A stretch of DNA of 64,000 nt from Sphingopyxis sp. YF1 (GCF_022701295.1 NZ_CP033204.1:1054001-1118000), one strand, 5' to 3'. Counted from the stretch's first letter, positions 35,740 to 45,577 are shown. The notes: generated from the letters alone by a model not told the origin. Numbers and translations: made by a program.

Positions 35740-37014
35740 CTATTTCGCGCCTTTCTTGACCATCATGCCGCCGAGGCCGCCGAGCTTGCCGAGCAGCGAG
35801 GCGCCCGACTTGGCCTTTGCGGCGGGTGCCGGAGCTTCGTCTTCGGAATCGGCGCCGTCGAGGATTAGCCGCATCAATTGCGTCCAGACCTGGCTTGCCT
35901 TGGTTCCCTTGCAGATTTCCGCGTAGGATTTTCCGAGCTTCGCCGACTGGCTGACCAGCTTGGGGTCGAAGGGGATGACGACATCGATCGGGCGTTCGAT
36001 CGAAGATTCAAACTCCTTGCGCGACAATTCGCCGACCGCACTCTGGAACTTGTTCGCGACCAGCACCACGCGCGCACCCGGCGTGTTCTGCTTGAACCAC
36101 GACAGGAGGCGGATCGTGTCGCGCGCCGCGGCGAGTGTCACGTCGCTGACCAGCACGATCGTTCCCGCTTCCGACACGAGGTGCGGGAAGGGGACGAGCA
36201 CGTGGCGCGGGATGTCGACGATCGTCATTTCGAAGGCGCCGCGCAATTCCTCCTCGAGCTGGAAGAAGGCCGAGCCGTCGGTCAGCACCGGCTGGTGGAT
36301 CGGAGCTTCGGCCGACAGCAGGCTGAGCTTGTCCGACGCGCGCACCATAGCGCGTTCGATGAACAGCCCGTCGATGCGGCTCGGGTTGTCGATCGCGTCG
36401 ATGAGGCCGCGGCCGGGCTCGAGGTCGAGCGTCAGCGCGCCCGTGCCGAAATGGACGTCGAGGTCGAGCAGCGCGGTCTGGCGGCTGGCCTGTTCGCTCA
36501 TTGCCCAGGCGAGCGAGGTCGATACCAGCGACGCGCCGACGCCGCCGCGCACGCCGACGACCGCCATCATGTGGTGCGGCTTGTCGTCCAGCATCTCGGC
36601 ATGTTTCGGCGCTGTCAGCATCGCCTGCGCCATGGTCAGCGATTCGCGGACCTGGTCGAGCGACAAGGGCTTGAGCAGATAGTCCTGGATGCCGCTCGAC
36701 AGCAGGTCGCGGTACAGGCGGACGTCGTTGACCTGCCCCGCCGCGATCACCACCGTGCCGGGCTCGCAGACTTCGGCAAGCGCGTTGATGTCGTTGATCG
36801 GATCACCCGATTCGGACATGTCGACGAACAGGATGTTCGGGCTTGCCGAGACCGAGAGCGACTGGACGGCGTTGCGCAGGCCGCCCTTGTTGCACTTCTC
36901 GATCGGCCAGCCCATGTCGTTCGCGGCGACGCGGATCAGCTCCAGCGTGTCGTCGTCGCACACGAAGGCGTTGAAGGGTTCACGCAGCCCGGCTGCTTTG
37001 AAAGGCGCGTTCAC
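35740..37014 (-). CDS. cpaE: Pilus assembly protein CpaE/TadZ
   Basis: A protein of 424 residues. Residues 10-130 are a receiver-like domain; from about 150 a MinD/ParA-type ATPase fold follows with a degenerate Walker A (GVRGGVGASLVSTSLAWAMS, lacking the canonical lysine pair), then LLDLDVHFGTGALTLDLEPG and IVDIPRHVLVPFPHLV. This pattern is known for TadZ/CpaE, which places the pilus machine at the pole. GTG 37014 overlaps the cpaD stop (GTGA). The C-terminus is a glycine-lysine-rich tail. Confidence 0.93.
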   Translation of the reverse strand: MNAPFKAAGLREPFNAFVCDDDTLELIRVAANDMGWPIEKCNKGGLRNAVQSLSVSASPNILFVDMSESGDPINDINALAEVCEPGTVVIAAGQVNDVRLYRDLLSSGIQDYLLKPLSLDQVRESLTMAQAMLTAPKHAEMLDDKPHHMMAVVGVRGGVGASLVSTSLAWAMSEQASRQTALLDLDVHFGTGALTLDLEPGRGLIDAIDNPSRIDGLFIERAMVRASDKLSLLSAEAPIHQPVLTDGSAFFQLEEELRGAFEMTIVDIPRHVLVPFPHLVSEAGTIVLVSDVTLAAARDTIRLLSWFKQNTPGARVVLVANKFQSAVGELSRKEFESSIERPIDVVIPFDPKLVSQSAKLGKSYAEICKGTKASQVWTQLMRLILDGADSEDEAPAPAAKAKSGASLLGKLGGLGGMMVKKGAK

Positions 37015-37652
37015 TTGCTACCTCCGCTCGTTTGCGTTCCCTTGAGTTCGCCGGCGCCCGTCGGCGCCTTTTCACGATAGGTCTTGATCGCCCGCGTCGC
37101 GGTGAGCGGGTCCTGGTTCACTTCGCTGGCACCCTTGATCAGGTCGTTCGGGTCGGCGACCATCGCGGCGAGATTGCTGTTCGTCGCGCAGCCGTAGTTC
37201 GACGAGGTCGCGTTGTTGAAGTTGATCGACGACTTGCTCGACCAGTCGGGGCAGCCGGGAACGTGCGCCGAGGCGCGGGTCACGATGACGCGCACGCTGC
37301 CTTCGGGTACGAGACCGGTCGTGACCGGCACCGCGTCGCTGAGGAGCAGCCCGCGGCGGCCGACCATCGCCCGGATCGTCGCGGTCGCCGCACCCGAGCC
37401 ATAGGGCGAGGGGTCTTCGATCGCGATGCGGTCGCCGTAGCGCACGCCCATCGCGTCGAGCCATCCCTGCAGGCGGCCCTGTTCGCTGGGGGGCAGTTCA
37501 CCGCCGCTGGTCGCGACGTCGAACTGGTGGATGCTGTTGCGGACCACCGGCTGGTGCACCGAATCGAGGCTGCTGTTGGTGTGCGCGGTACCCGTGCATC
37601 CCGCGAGCGCCGTCGCCAGGCCCAGGATCGTCCAAGTTGCGATCTTCTTCAT
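37011..37652 (-). CDS. cpaD: CpaD-family pilus assembly lipoprotein
   Basis: A protein of 213 residues with a lipoprotein signal ending at Cys19 (TILGLATALAGC). Family features are QHPV-like SVHQPVVRNSIHQFDV, LPPSEQGRLQGWLDAMGVRY, VRVIVTRASAHVPGCPDWSS and SNYGCATNSNLAAMVADPND. CpaD is thought to be the outer-membrane pilotin or partner of the Tad secretin. ATG 37652 begins a normal lipoprotein signal. It is coupled to cpaE by overlap and follows cpaC by 25 bp. Confidence 0.9.
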   Translation of the reverse strand: MKKIATWTILGLATALAGCTGTAHTNSSLDSVHQPVVRNSIHQFDVATSGGELPPSEQGRLQGWLDAMGVRYGDRIAIEDPSPYGSGAATATIRAMVGRRGLLLSDAVPVTTGLVPEGSVRVIVTRASAHVPGCPDWSSKSSINFNNATSSNYGCATNSNLAAMVADPNDLIKGASEVNQDPLTATRAIKTYREKAPTGAGELKGTQTSGGSK

Positions 37653-37677
37653 GCTCTTGCTCCTGAAAACGCGCGCT

Positions 37678-39231
37678 TCACTTGATGCTGAAACCGGGCG
37701 AGGCATCGGCCCCGCGCGGGCGGTCGGCATCGGGGGCGACCGCCTCGAGCCGTGGTTTCGGACGTTCGCCGCCGGTGACGCCGTTGCTCGTCTGGCCGAG
37801 CAGCAGGCGCGACAGGTCGTTCGCATCCTGGAATGCGTCGGTCGGCAGCTTGATCTCGTTCGCCGACACCGGCTGGACCAGATAGGGCGTCACGACGATC
37901 ACGAGTTCGGTCTCGCCGCGGCGGAAGCTGTCCGATTTGAACAGCGTGCCCAGCAGCGGCACGTCGCCGAGTCCCGGGAGCTTGTCGATCGCACCGATCG
38001 AACGGTTGTTCATCAGCCCGGCGATCATGAAGCTTTCGCCCGACCCCAGTTCGACCGTCGTCTCGGCGCGCCGGATCGTCAGCGCCGGGATCTGGAACCC
38101 CTGCATTTCGATCGCGCCTTCGGTCGACAGTTCCGACACTTCGGGGCGGACGCGCAGGCTGATGCGGCCGTTCGACAGCACCGTCGGCGTGTAAGCGAGG
38201 CTGACGCCATATTTGCGATATTCGATCGTCGTGCCGGCAAAGTTGCCGGGGATCGGGATCGGGAATTCGCCGCCGGCGAGGAAATCGGCGGTTTCGCCAG
38301 AGATCGCCGTGAGGTTGGGCTGCGCCAGCGTGGCGACGAGTCCCGACCGCTCGCCGATGTCGAGCGAAGCCATCAGATCGAGCCCGAACAGGCGCCCGGC
38401 ACCGGCAAGGCCGCGTGCGCCCGAGGGGTTGGTGAACTGATAGTTGGTGCCCATGATTGTCTGGTTGACGATCTGGCCGGTAACGGGGTCATAGGGCCGC
38501 GGAACCGGGCTGCCCGGAAAAACCGCGGTGGGATAGGGAACGTCGGTGATCGTACCCGGAGTGCGGCCGCTGAAGACCCCGCCGAGGAAACCGTTGCCGA
38601 GCGGGCCGTCCTTGTCGCGGGTCAGCAGGTTGCCGCTGATTTCCTTGACGAGCGTGCGGTTCACTTCGGCGATGCGGACCTGGAGGTTGACCTGCAGCGG
38701 CGTCGCCGTGCGCAGGCGCGAGAGAACCTTGGTGCCTTCGCCGACGAACGCCTGGACCAGCCGTTCGGCTTCGGCGGCGTCGTCGGGCGACTGGACGGTC
38801 CCCGTCAGCAGCACGAAACCGTTCATCGTGTTGGCCGCGATCGTCGCTTCGGGCATCGCTAGCGAGAGCATCTGGTCGATGGTCTCGATATTGTTGCCGA
38901 CGCGGGCGACGGTCGAATAGACAACCCGGCCGCTGGCGTCGGTGGCATAGATGCTGGTTTCGCCGGGCGTCTTGCCGAAGATGTAGAGCTGGCGGCTCGA
39001 GCGGACCTGGACGTCGGCGACCTTGTCGTCGGCGACGAAGATGTCCGTCATCGGCGCGGGCAGGCTGATCAGGCGGCCGCGCCCGACCGACAGGTCGACG
39101 CTGCTGCTGGCATTCTGCACCGCCTGTGCCACCGCCTGCTGCGCGGGTGCGGACACCAAGGTCGCCGCGATCAGCCCGACGGCGAGGGTGCGGGCCACGG
39201 CCGTGATTCGGAAATTGGCTTTGCTTTTCAT
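37678..39231 (-). CDS. cpaC: Tad pilus secretin CpaC/RcpA
   Basis: A protein of 517 residues with a Sec signal (LAVGLIAATLVSAPAQQAVA), an N-terminal pilus-and-secretin N domain (RLISLPAPMTDIFVADDKVA, LYIFGKTPGETSIYATD), a BON-like domain and the secretin C-domain (GSGESFMIAGLMNNRSIGAI, PGLGDVPLLGTLFKSDSFRR, ELVIVVTPYLVQPV). It forms the outer-membrane channel of the Flp pilus. It starts 1 bp after cpaB ends. Confidence 0.95.
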   Translation of the reverse strand: MKSKANFRITAVARTLAVGLIAATLVSAPAQQAVAQAVQNASSSVDLSVGRGRLISLPAPMTDIFVADDKVADVQVRSSRQLYIFGKTPGETSIYATDASGRVVYSTVARVGNNIETIDQMLSLAMPEATIAANTMNGFVLLTGTVQSPDDAAEAERLVQAFVGEGTKVLSRLRTATPLQVNLQVRIAEVNRTLVKEISGNLLTRDKDGPLGNGFLGGVFSGRTPGTITDVPYPTAVFPGSPVPRPYDPVTGQIVNQTIMGTNYQFTNPSGARGLAGAGRLFGLDLMASLDIGERSGLVATLAQPNLTAISGETADFLAGGEFPIPIPGNFAGTTIEYRKYGVSLAYTPTVLSNGRISLRVRPEVSELSTEGAIEMQGFQIPALTIRRAETTVELGSGESFMIAGLMNNRSIGAIDKLPGLGDVPLLGTLFKSDSFRRGETELVIVVTPYLVQPVSANEIKLPTDAFQDANDLSRLLLGQTSNGVTGGERPKPRLEAVAPDADRPRGADASPGFSIK

Positions 39232-39232
39232 C

Positions 39233-40276
39233 TTACTTACCCCCCACCGGCACTTCGGTCATCTTGTCGCCGCGGGTGACGCGCACGACCGGACCGCTGG
39301 GGGCCGCCGGTGCGGCGCCTCCCATCGATGGCGCCGAGCGCCCCCCGTAGTAGTTGTTGTTCTGTTCCTGGCGCGGCGCCTGGACACGGCCGCTGACCGG
39401 AACCCAGAAGCGCGACACGTCGCCGCCGGTGGTCGCCGAGCCGCGGCCCGAGGAGGGGCGTCCGGCGGCTTCGGCCATCATCTTCTTTTCGGCGGCGGTG
39501 CCGCCCTTGATCGGAACGTTGACTTCGCCCGAGGCGATCGCGGCGTCGAGATCGCCGGCGCTTTCGGCCAGCGGGCGCAATGCGAGCGACAGGCGTCCCA
39601 TATTCTGTGCGACCGCTATCTTCTCGGCGATTTCGGGCGTCGCTTCGAGCGTCACCGAACCGAAGGTGCGAACGGGGGTCTTGCCCGTCTCGTCCTCGGC
39701 GTCGTAGCGCTGGTCGGTGGCGAGCACGCGGACGTTGCGCACGATCGTCTCGGCGGTGAAGAGCTGGTCGTCGGGATAGCTGCTGCCTGCCCTGATCCGG
39801 ATTTCCTGCGACAGCACGACGTCGACGCGGTCGCCGGGGAAGACGAAGCCGGCAACCCCCTGTTCCTGCGACACCTTGACCGTCACGGCGCGCATGCCGG
39901 GGCCGAGCGCCGCGGCGAGGAAGCCGCGATCGTCGGGATGGACGAGAGCTCCCTGCGTCAGCGGCTGGCCGGCGGTGATCGGATAACGCACGACCGTGCC
40001 GACAAGGCTGTTGGCGTCGGTCTTGTCCTTCAGGAAATAGGCCTTTTCGACCAGTTCCTTGGGCCAGGGCTGGAAACGGAAGCTGTCGGGACCGATGATC
40101 GTGCCGAGCGGCAGCTGCCGCGTGGCGACGAGGATCATCGGGCCGTTCGCATTGGGAGCCGCGGCGGCGCGCGCCTCTGGTGTCGATGCGCCCCGCATCA
40201 TCTGATTGACCCCGAAAGCGGCGCCGATGGCAATCACCAGCGCGCCGACGATCAGCATTATCTTTCGCGTATCCAT
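39233..40276 (-). CDS. cpaB: Flp pilus assembly protein CpaB/RcpC
   Basis: A protein of 347 residues with an N-terminal membrane helix (IMLIVGALVIAIGAAFGVNQ) and the SAF/RcpC region (ILVATRQLPLGTIIGPDSFR, YPITAGQPLTQGALVHPDDR, AAALGPGMRAVTVKVSQEQG, VAGFVFPGDRVDVVLS). RcpC-type proteins work with the secretin, probably binding peptidoglycan. The C-terminal 90 residues are low-complexity with Gly, Ser and Pro. Confidence 0.93.
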   Translation of the reverse strand: MDTRKIMLIVGALVIAIGAAFGVNQMMRGASTPEARAAAAPNANGPMILVATRQLPLGTIIGPDSFRFQPWPKELVEKAYFLKDKTDANSLVGTVVRYPITAGQPLTQGALVHPDDRGFLAAALGPGMRAVTVKVSQEQGVAGFVFPGDRVDVVLSQEIRIRAGSSYPDDQLFTAETIVRNVRVLATDQRYDAEDETGKTPVRTFGSVTLEATPEIAEKIAVAQNMGRLSLALRPLAESAGDLDAAIASGEVNVPIKGGTAAEKKMMAEAAGRPSSGRGSATTGGDVSRFWVPVSGRVQAPRQEQNNNYYGGRSAPSMGGAAPAAPSGPVVRVTRGDKMTEVPVGGK

Positions 40277-40323
40277 GACGATTTTTCGCCTCCTGCACCT
40301 GCCGGATGCGGCGGTGCTTACCC

Positions 40324-40812
40324 TCAGCTCGATGCGATAGACTGAAACTGGTTAAGATATTGTTGGTGAAGCGCCCACAGCCCGGCGGCGGCGATCGCGA
40401 TCCCGTAAGGCACCTCCGGCTTGTGTTCGGGGCGCTTGACGATGAGCCAGACGAGCATCGCGCCCGAGACCGCCGCGCCGGTGAGCGCCATCACGGTCAG
40501 CGCCGGCATCACCAGCGGCAAGGGGACCCACAGCATCACCGCAAAGACGTTCTTCACATCGCCGCCGCCCATCGCGTTGAGGACGAACAGGAGCATGAAG
40601 AAGGCAAAGACGATCAGCGCGGCGCCCATCGTCCAGGTGACGTCGGGCCACAGCGACCAGCCGGCAGCGAGCCAGAAGGGGATCGCGAGAATGGCGATCA
40701 GCCCGTTGAGTCCGTTCGAAATCTCCCGCCACCGCAAGTCGCTGATCGCCGAGCAGACCATCAGGATCGCGGCGAGCAGCATGAGCGTGAACTGGAGAAT
40801 ATTGCCGGTCAT
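40324..40812 (-). CDS. cpaA: Prepilin peptidase CpaA/TadV (A24 family)
   Basis: A protein of 162 residues and about five membrane helices. It has both aspartates of aspartyl prepilin peptidases: the first in CSAISDLRWREISN and the second in the GxGD motif MGGGDVKN. It cleaves the leader of Flp prepilin at the inner membrane. The start may be GTG 40815 or ATG 40812; both have GGGACG-type upstream sequence. It is the first gene of the row, and no flp pilin gene lies before it. Confidence 0.92.
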   Translation of the reverse strand: MTGNILQFTLMLLAAILMVCSAISDLRWREISNGLNGLIAILAIPFWLAAGWSLWPDVTWTMGAALIVFAFFMLLFVLNAMGGGDVKNVFAVMLWVPLPLVMPALTVMALTGAAVSGAMLVWLIVKRPEHKPEVPYGIAIAAAGLWALHQQYLNQFQSIASS

Positions 40813-40907
40813 CACCCGCGTCCCTAGCCATCATGGCTTACGAAATCGTAACCATGTCGAGGCCGGGCGAGCCTTGCATTCCGGGAGACAGCCGATATGC
40901 GGCACCC

Positions 40908-42038
40908 ATGGTGGCCACGTTCCCGTCTGACATTGATGTCCTGATCATCGGCGCGGGGATCGCCGGCGCGAGCCTTGCCGCCGAACTGGCCCCCCATCGC
41001 CGTGTCCTGATGATCGAGAGCGAAGAGGTCGCGGGCTTTCATGCGACGGGGCGCTCGGCCGCCTTCTGGCAGGAGAGCTATGGCGGCGTCGGGGTTCAGC
41101 CGCTGACCGCGGCCTCGTTCGCGGCGCTCGCCGATCCCGATCCGGTCTTTTCGGATCGCGCGTTTCTGGCGCCGCGCACCGCGCTGGTGGTCGGACGAAG
41201 CGAGGAAGCCGGTGCGGTCGATGATTTCGTCGCGCGTTTCGGGGCGCAGGGGGTCGATGTATCGCGCCTGTCGCCACGCGATCTGGCGGGCCGCGTTGCC
41301 GGGCTGCGTCCCGACTGGAGCGAGGCGGCGTTTGAACCGTCGTGCCGGGACATCGATGTCGGCGGATTGCATGCCGCCTGCCTGCGTGCGGCGAAGCGCG
41401 CGGGGGCGTTGCTCGCCACGCGCGCACCGCTTGTCGCCGCGCGCCGATCGGGTGACGGGTGGGCGGTCGAAACCGGGCAAGGGTCGCTCCGCGCGGCGCT
41501 GATCGTCAATGCGGCAGGGGCCTGGGCCGACGGCGTCGCGACGGCTTGCGGGGTCGCTCCGCTGGCTATTCAGCCCTATCGCCGCACGGTCTTGCAGGTG
41601 CGGCTGGGCGTGCCGACGCCGGCTGCGCTCCCGCTGATCGCGCATGTCGGCGGGACATTTTATTTCAAAGGCGAAAGCGAGGGCCGGATCTGGCTCAGTC
41701 CGCACGACGAGACCGCGTGCGACCCGTGCGATGCGGCGCCGGACGAACTCGACGTCGCGCTGGCCATCGACCGGTTGCAGTCGGTGGTCGACTGGCCGGT
41801 CGCCGCGATCGAACGCAAATGGGCGGGGCTGCGGAGTTTCGCCCCCGACCGGCTGCCCGTCTTCGGGCCCGATACGTCCGAAGCCGGCTTCGTCTGGTGC
41901 GCGGGGCAGGGCGGTTTCGGGATCCAGACCGCGCCCGCGATCGCGGGCCTGCTCGCCTGGCAGCTCGGCGCGCCCGCGCCGCGCGGCGCGATCGCCGCGC
42001 TCGACCCCGCGCTATATGCGCCGGGCCGTTTTTCCTGA
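40908..42038 (+). CDS. FAD-dependent oxidoreductase (DadA/D-arginine dehydrogenase-like)
   Basis: A protein of about 376 residues with an N-terminal FAD-binding Rossmann fold (DVLIIGAGIAGASLAAELA), followed by SEEVAGFHATGRSAAFWQES, and a C-terminal FAD segment (WCAGQGGFGIQTAPAIAGLL). It resembles D-amino-acid or glycine-type oxidoreductases of the DAO family, closest in motif order to D-arginine dehydrogenase. Substrate is uncertain. The start is ambiguous: ATG 40908 leaves about 10 residues before the first strand, while ATG 40833 or 40854 would add a leader; none has a good SD. Confidence 0.82.
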   Translation: MVATFPSDIDVLIIGAGIAGASLAAELAPHRRVLMIESEEVAGFHATGRSAAFWQESYGGVGVQPLTAASFAALADPDPVFSDRAFLAPRTALVVGRSEEAGAVDDFVARFGAQGVDVSRLSPRDLAGRVAGLRPDWSEAAFEPSCRDIDVGGLHAACLRAAKRAGALLATRAPLVAARRSGDGWAVETGQGSLRAALIVNAAGAWADGVATACGVAPLAIQPYRRTVLQVRLGVPTPAALPLIAHVGGTFYFKGESEGRIWLSPHDETACDPCDAAPDELDVALAIDRLQSVVDWPVAAIERKWAGLRSFAPDRLPVFGPDTSEAGFVWCAGQGGFGIQTAPAIAGLLAWQLGAPAPRGAIAALDPALYAPGRFS

Positions 42039-42113
42039 TCCTTGCGTCCGCGGAACGGCGGGTTAACATGGATCAGCCGCGTCACCCGCGGCGCAATCTG
42101 TGGAGGACCCCGA

Positions 42114-42290
42114 ATGGCCCATTATTTCGAGATCAAGAAGAACAAGGCCGGCGAATATGTCGCCTACTTCAAATATAACAGCGAAACGATGTTCTGGACC
42201 GAGGGCTATTCGAGCAAGGCCTCGGCGGTGAACGCCATCGAGTCGATCAAGAAGAACGGTCCGGGCGCCGAAACGCGCGAGGTCGAATAA
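42114..42290 (+). CDS. DUF1508 (YegP-like) protein
   Basis: A protein of 58 residues, a single copy of the YegP-like fold: HYFEIKKNKAGEYVAYFKYN, SETMFWTEGYSSKASAVNAI, ESIKKNGPGA. YegP of E. coli carries two copies; function unknown. GGAGG lies before ATG 42114. It is convergent with rnhA, with a 10-bp-stem hairpin between. Confidence 0.85.
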   Translation: MAHYFEIKKNKAGEYVAYFKYNSETMFWTEGYSSKASAVNAIESIKKNGPGAETREVE

Positions 42291-42300
42291 TCACGAGACC

Positions 42301-42326
42301 GCGCGGGCGCCTCAGCGCGCCCGCGC
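42301..42326. terminator. GC-rich hairpin between DUF1508 gene and rnhA
   Basis: GCGCGGGCGC (42301-42310) and GCGCCCGCGC (42317-42326) form a perfect 10-bp stem with a 6-nt loop. It reaches into the last codons of rnhA. There is no T-run. Confidence 0.5.
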
Positions 42327-42770
42327 GATTTCGAGCGCCGCGTCGCTTGCCAGCCCGTCGGCGATTTCGTTGTCGCCATGTCCGGCGTGGCCCTTGACCC
42401 ACAGCCATTCGATATCGTGCCGCGCGGCTTCCTTGACCAGCCGCTGCCACAGGTCGGCGTTCGCCACCGGCTTTTTCGCGGCGGTCTTCCAGCCGTTCTT
42501 CTGCCAGCCGAATATCCATTTGGTGATGCCGTCGCGCACATAGACGCTGTCGGTCGACAACTCGACCTTGCAGCGGCGCTTGAGTGCCGCGAGCGCCTCG
42601 ATCGCCGCCATCAGTTCCATGCGGTTGTTCGTCGTGTCGCGTTCGCCGCCCGACAGCGTCTTCACGACATCGCCCCAGCGCAGCACGGCGCCCCAGCCGC
42701 CGGGGCCGGGGTTGCCCTTGCACGCGCCGTCGGTCGCGACGATCACGGTTTTCATGCCGGTGTCGCTCAT
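42312..42770 (-). CDS. rnhA: Ribonuclease HI
   Basis: A protein of 152 residues that cuts RNA in RNA-DNA hybrids. Catalytic acidic residues are seen in [20 protein letters not shown] (Asp), [13 protein letters not shown] (Glu), [15 protein letters not shown] (Asp), and the C-terminal [15 protein letters not shown] (His and Asp). ATG 42770 overlaps the thrB stop codon (ATGA), so the two are translationally coupled. It follows ispH and thrB in one transcript. Confidence 0.97.
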   Translation of the reverse strand: MSDTGMKTVIVATDGACKGNPGPGGWGAVLRWGDVVKTLSGGERDTTNNRMELMAAIEALAALKRRCKVELSTDSVYVRDGITKWIFGWQKNGWKTAAKKPVANADLWQRLVKEAARHDIEWLWVKGHAGHGDNEIADGLASDAALEIARAR

Positions 42771-43729
42771 ACGGCGGTGAACAGGCTGTGGGCGTCGGCG
42801 GCCTGGTAACGGCGCAGCCGCTCGAGGAAGGGCGACGGGTCCTTGCGTGTGACCAGCGCGTCGGCGGGGGTGTGAATCCAGTCGTGCGCGCGGGTCAGCA
42901 GGAAGCGCAGCGACGCCCCGCGTGCCAGCAGCGGCAGCGCGGCGCGTTCGGCGTCGTCGAGGGCGACCTCGCCGAGATAGCCGCTCATCAGCGCCCCGGC
43001 ACGATCGGCGTCGCAGCGCGTGCCATCGCCCGAAAAGGTCCAGCTCGCGTGCGTCACCGCGACGTCGTACGCGCGATAATCGGTAGCCGCGAAATAGAAG
43101 TCGATCAGGCCGGTGACCGTCTCTCCGAGCATCAGGACATTGTCGGGAAACAGGTCGGCGTGAATGACATGCGCGGGAAGGTCCTTTGGCCAGTGCGCGT
43201 CGAGATAGTCGAGTTCGTCGGCGACGATCGCCGCCAACCCCGGCCGGACGGCATCGAGATCGCCCGTCGCCTCGGCGATCGTGCGCCAGTGGCGATGCCC
43301 CATGCTGTTTTCCCGTTCGCCGGCATAGGTCGCGAGCGCGCGATGCATCGCGCCGAGCGCGGCGCCCGCCGCGGCGCATTGCCCCGGGGTCGGCCTGGTC
43401 AACGAAATTCCCGGCAGGAACTGGATGATGCACGCCGCGCGGCCCGAAATCTGCTGGATCGCGGTGCCATCGCGGTCGCTGATCATCGCGGGAACCGGCG
43501 AGCCGCTGGCCGAAAGATGCGCGAGCAGGTCGACGAAGAAGGGGAGGTCGCCGACGCTCACGCGCTTTTCGTAGAGTGTCAGGATGAAGCGCCCGCCGCT
43601 CGTTTCGAGCAGGAAATTGCTGTTTTCGACCCCTTCCGCGATGCCCTTGCACGACCGGACCGTGCCGATGTCGTAGCGCGCGACCAGCGCGGCGAGATCG
43701 TCGGGATCGACTTCGGTATAGACGGCCAT
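42767..43729 (-). CDS. thrB: Homoserine kinase (ThrB, choline-kinase fold)
   Basis: A protein of 320 residues of the APH/choline-kinase type homoserine kinase common in alphaproteobacteria. Motifs: [33 protein letters not shown], the catalytic loop [14 protein letters not shown] and the metal-binding [15 protein letters not shown]. It phosphorylates homoserine in threonine synthesis. It starts 6 bp after ispH and overlaps rnhA by four bases. Confidence 0.95.
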   Translation of the reverse strand: MAVYTEVDPDDLAALVARYDIGTVRSCKGIAEGVENSNFLLETSGGRFILTLYEKRVSVGDLPFFVDLLAHLSASGSPVPAMISDRDGTAIQQISGRAACIIQFLPGISLTRPTPGQCAAAGAALGAMHRALATYAGERENSMGHRHWRTIAEATGDLDAVRPGLAAIVADELDYLDAHWPKDLPAHVIHADLFPDNVLMLGETVTGLIDFYFAATDYRAYDVAVTHASWTFSGDGTRCDADRAGALMSGYLGEVALDDAERAALPLLARGASLRFLLTRAHDWIHTPADALVTRKDPSPFLERLRRYQAADAHSLFTAV

Positions 43730-43735
43730 GGAGCG

Positions 43736-44722
43736 TCAGGCCGCCGCCGGTTCGAGCCCGCGGGGGAGCTTGAAGACCATATTTTCTTCAGCGGTGACGA
43801 CGACATCCTCGTCGATCATGCGGTGCGCCGCGACCGCGTCGATCACTTCGCGGACCAGCGTTTCGGGTGCGCTCGCGCCGGCGGTGATGCCCAGCGTCCC
43901 GATCTCCGCCAGCCATTCGGGGGCGACGTCGCTGCCGCGCTGGACCAGGTGCGCCGGCGTGCCGAGCCGTTCGGCGACCTCGACGAGGCGTAGGCTGTTC
44001 GAGCTGTTCGGGGCGCCGATCACGATCATCCGGTCGCACCGGCCGGCGATCGCCTTGACCGCCTCCTGGCGGTTCGAGGTGGCGTAGCAGATGTCTTCGC
44101 CGCGCGGACCCGCAATCGCCGGAAAGCGGTGGCGCAGCGCGGTGACGACGTCGCGGGTGTCGTCGACCGACAAGGTGGTCTGGGTCAGGAAGGACAGCCG
44201 GTCGGGATCGGCGGGCGCCAGCCTCGCGACATCGTCGACCGATTCGACGAGCGTCATCGCGCCCTCGGGCAATTGGCCGAGGGTTCCGATCACTTCGGGA
44301 TGGCCGGCGTGGCCGATGAAGATGATGTGGCGCCCGCTCTCGTTCGCGCGTTCGGCCTGGCGGTGCACCTTCGACACCAGCGGGCAGGTCGCGTCGATAT
44401 AGTCGAGCCCGCGCGCCTCGGCCTTGGCGGGCACCGCCTTGGGGACGCCGTGCGCGCTGAACACCACGGGGACGCCGTCGGGAACCTGGTCGAGCGATTC
44501 GACGAAAATCGCACCCTTGGCCTTCAGCGATTCCACCACATAGCGGTTGTGGACGATTTCGTGCCGGACATAGACCGGCGCCCCATAGCGTTCGAGCGCG
44601 AGTTCGACGATCCGGATCGCGCGATCAACGCCGGCGCAGAAACCGCGCGGCGCGGCGATCAGGACCTTGAGCAGGGCCGGTTCGCCACCGTCCGCAGGGT
44701 CGATAGAAAGGGGTGCGTTCAT
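43736..44722 (-). CDS. ispH: 4-hydroxy-3-methylbut-2-enyl diphosphate reductase
   Basis: A protein of 328 residues with a [4Fe-4S] cluster, the last step of the MEP isoprenoid pathway. Cluster cysteines appear in [13 protein letters not shown] (Cys29), [13 protein letters not shown] and [12 protein letters not shown]. Other blocks are [41 protein letters not shown] and [19 protein letters not shown] 44722 gives a slightly longer N-terminus than E. coli IspH. It leads the ispH-thrB-rnhA row. Confidence 0.97.
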   Translation of the reverse strand: MNAPLSIDPADGGEPALLKVLIAAPRGFCAGVDRAIRIVELALERYGAPVYVRHEIVHNRYVVESLKAKGAIFVESLDQVPDGVPVVFSAHGVPKAVPAKAEARGLDYIDATCPLVSKVHRQAERANESGRHIIFIGHAGHPEVIGTLGQLPEGAMTLVESVDDVARLAPADPDRLSFLTQTTLSVDDTRDVVTALRHRFPAIAGPRGEDICYATSNRQEAVKAIAGRCDRMIVIGAPNSSNSLRLVEVAERLGTPAHLVQRGSDVAPEWLAEIGTLGITAGASAPETLVREVIDAVAAHRMIDEDVVVTAEENMVFKLPRGLEPAAA

Positions 44723-44866
44723 GGTGCGCGCGCTCTAGCCCAGCACGGCCATTGGGGTAAAGCGGCTTGTCCGGTTGCGCGCCGTTCATCGCACCGATAA
44801 GAAGCGGCGCGCATGGAGTTGGGATTGTCCGTCCCCGCTTCGCCCAAATTGGAAAGCCTGACCATC

Positions 44867-45538
44867 ATGAACCCCATTTCGTTTCCGCCGCGCAAGTTTC
44901 TCGCCGTGCTTTGCGGCACTGCGGCCATGGCGACGGTGGCGGGCTGCGCGAAGGACAATGAAATCGACGTTTCGGGCGGCGTCGGCATCACCTCGACGCG
45001 GTCGGCATGCCCCGCCGTCGCGGTGCCGCTGCACACCGGCGACATCACGCTGTTCGACCCTGCGACCAGCCGCGACGCCGCGGCGATCGACGTGGTCGCG
45101 GCGATCACCAACCTGGTGCCGCAGTGCAACGACAGCGGCGAGAAAGTCTATCAGCTCGCCGATTTCGACGTGGTGGCGACGCGGCGCGACGCCGGTCCCG
45201 CGCGCCAGATCACCATCCCCTATTTCGCCACCGTCGTGCAGGGCGGCACCGCCGTCGTGTCGAAGCGGCTGGGCAGCGTGACCGTCAATTTTGCCGATGG
45301 CCAGACGCGCGGCACCGGCAAGGGACAGGCCTCGGCCTATGTCGACCGCTCCGCCGCGACGCTGCCCGCCGACATCATGGAACGCATCACGCGCAAGCGC
45401 AAAGCGGGCGACCAGGACGCCGCGGTCGATCCGCTGAGCATTCCGGAGGTCCGCACCGCGGTGCAGCGCGCGAGCTTCGAGCTGCTCGTCGGTTTCCAGC
45501 TGACGCAGGACCAGCTCGAATATAACGTCCGACGATAA
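44867..45538 (+). CDS. Hypothetical lipoprotein
   Basis: A protein of 223 residues, family not recognised. It has a lipoprotein signal (FLAVLCGTAAMATVAGC) ending at Cys27, then a mature domain with ACPAVAVPLHTGDITLFDPA, AAIDVVAAITNLVPQCND, VYQLADFDVVATRRDAGPAR, ITIPYFATVVQGGTAVVSKR and SFELLVGFQLTQDQLEYNV. Such proteins are conserved in sphingomonads to my knowledge, function unknown. ATG 44867 begins the signal; an upstream ATG at 44813 would add 18 unlikely residues. A rho-independent terminator follows. Confidence 0.8.
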   Translation: MNPISFPPRKFLAVLCGTAAMATVAGCAKDNEIDVSGGVGITSTRSACPAVAVPLHTGDITLFDPATSRDAAAIDVVAAITNLVPQCNDSGEKVYQLADFDVVATRRDAGPARQITIPYFATVVQGGTAVVSKRLGSVTVNFADGQTRGTGKGQASAYVDRSAATLPADIMERITRKRKAGDQDAAVDPLSIPEVRTAVQRASFELLVGFQLTQDQLEYNVRR

Positions 45539-45577
45539 GGTCCGGCGGCGGCGCCCCGCGCCGTGCGCTTCGTTTTT

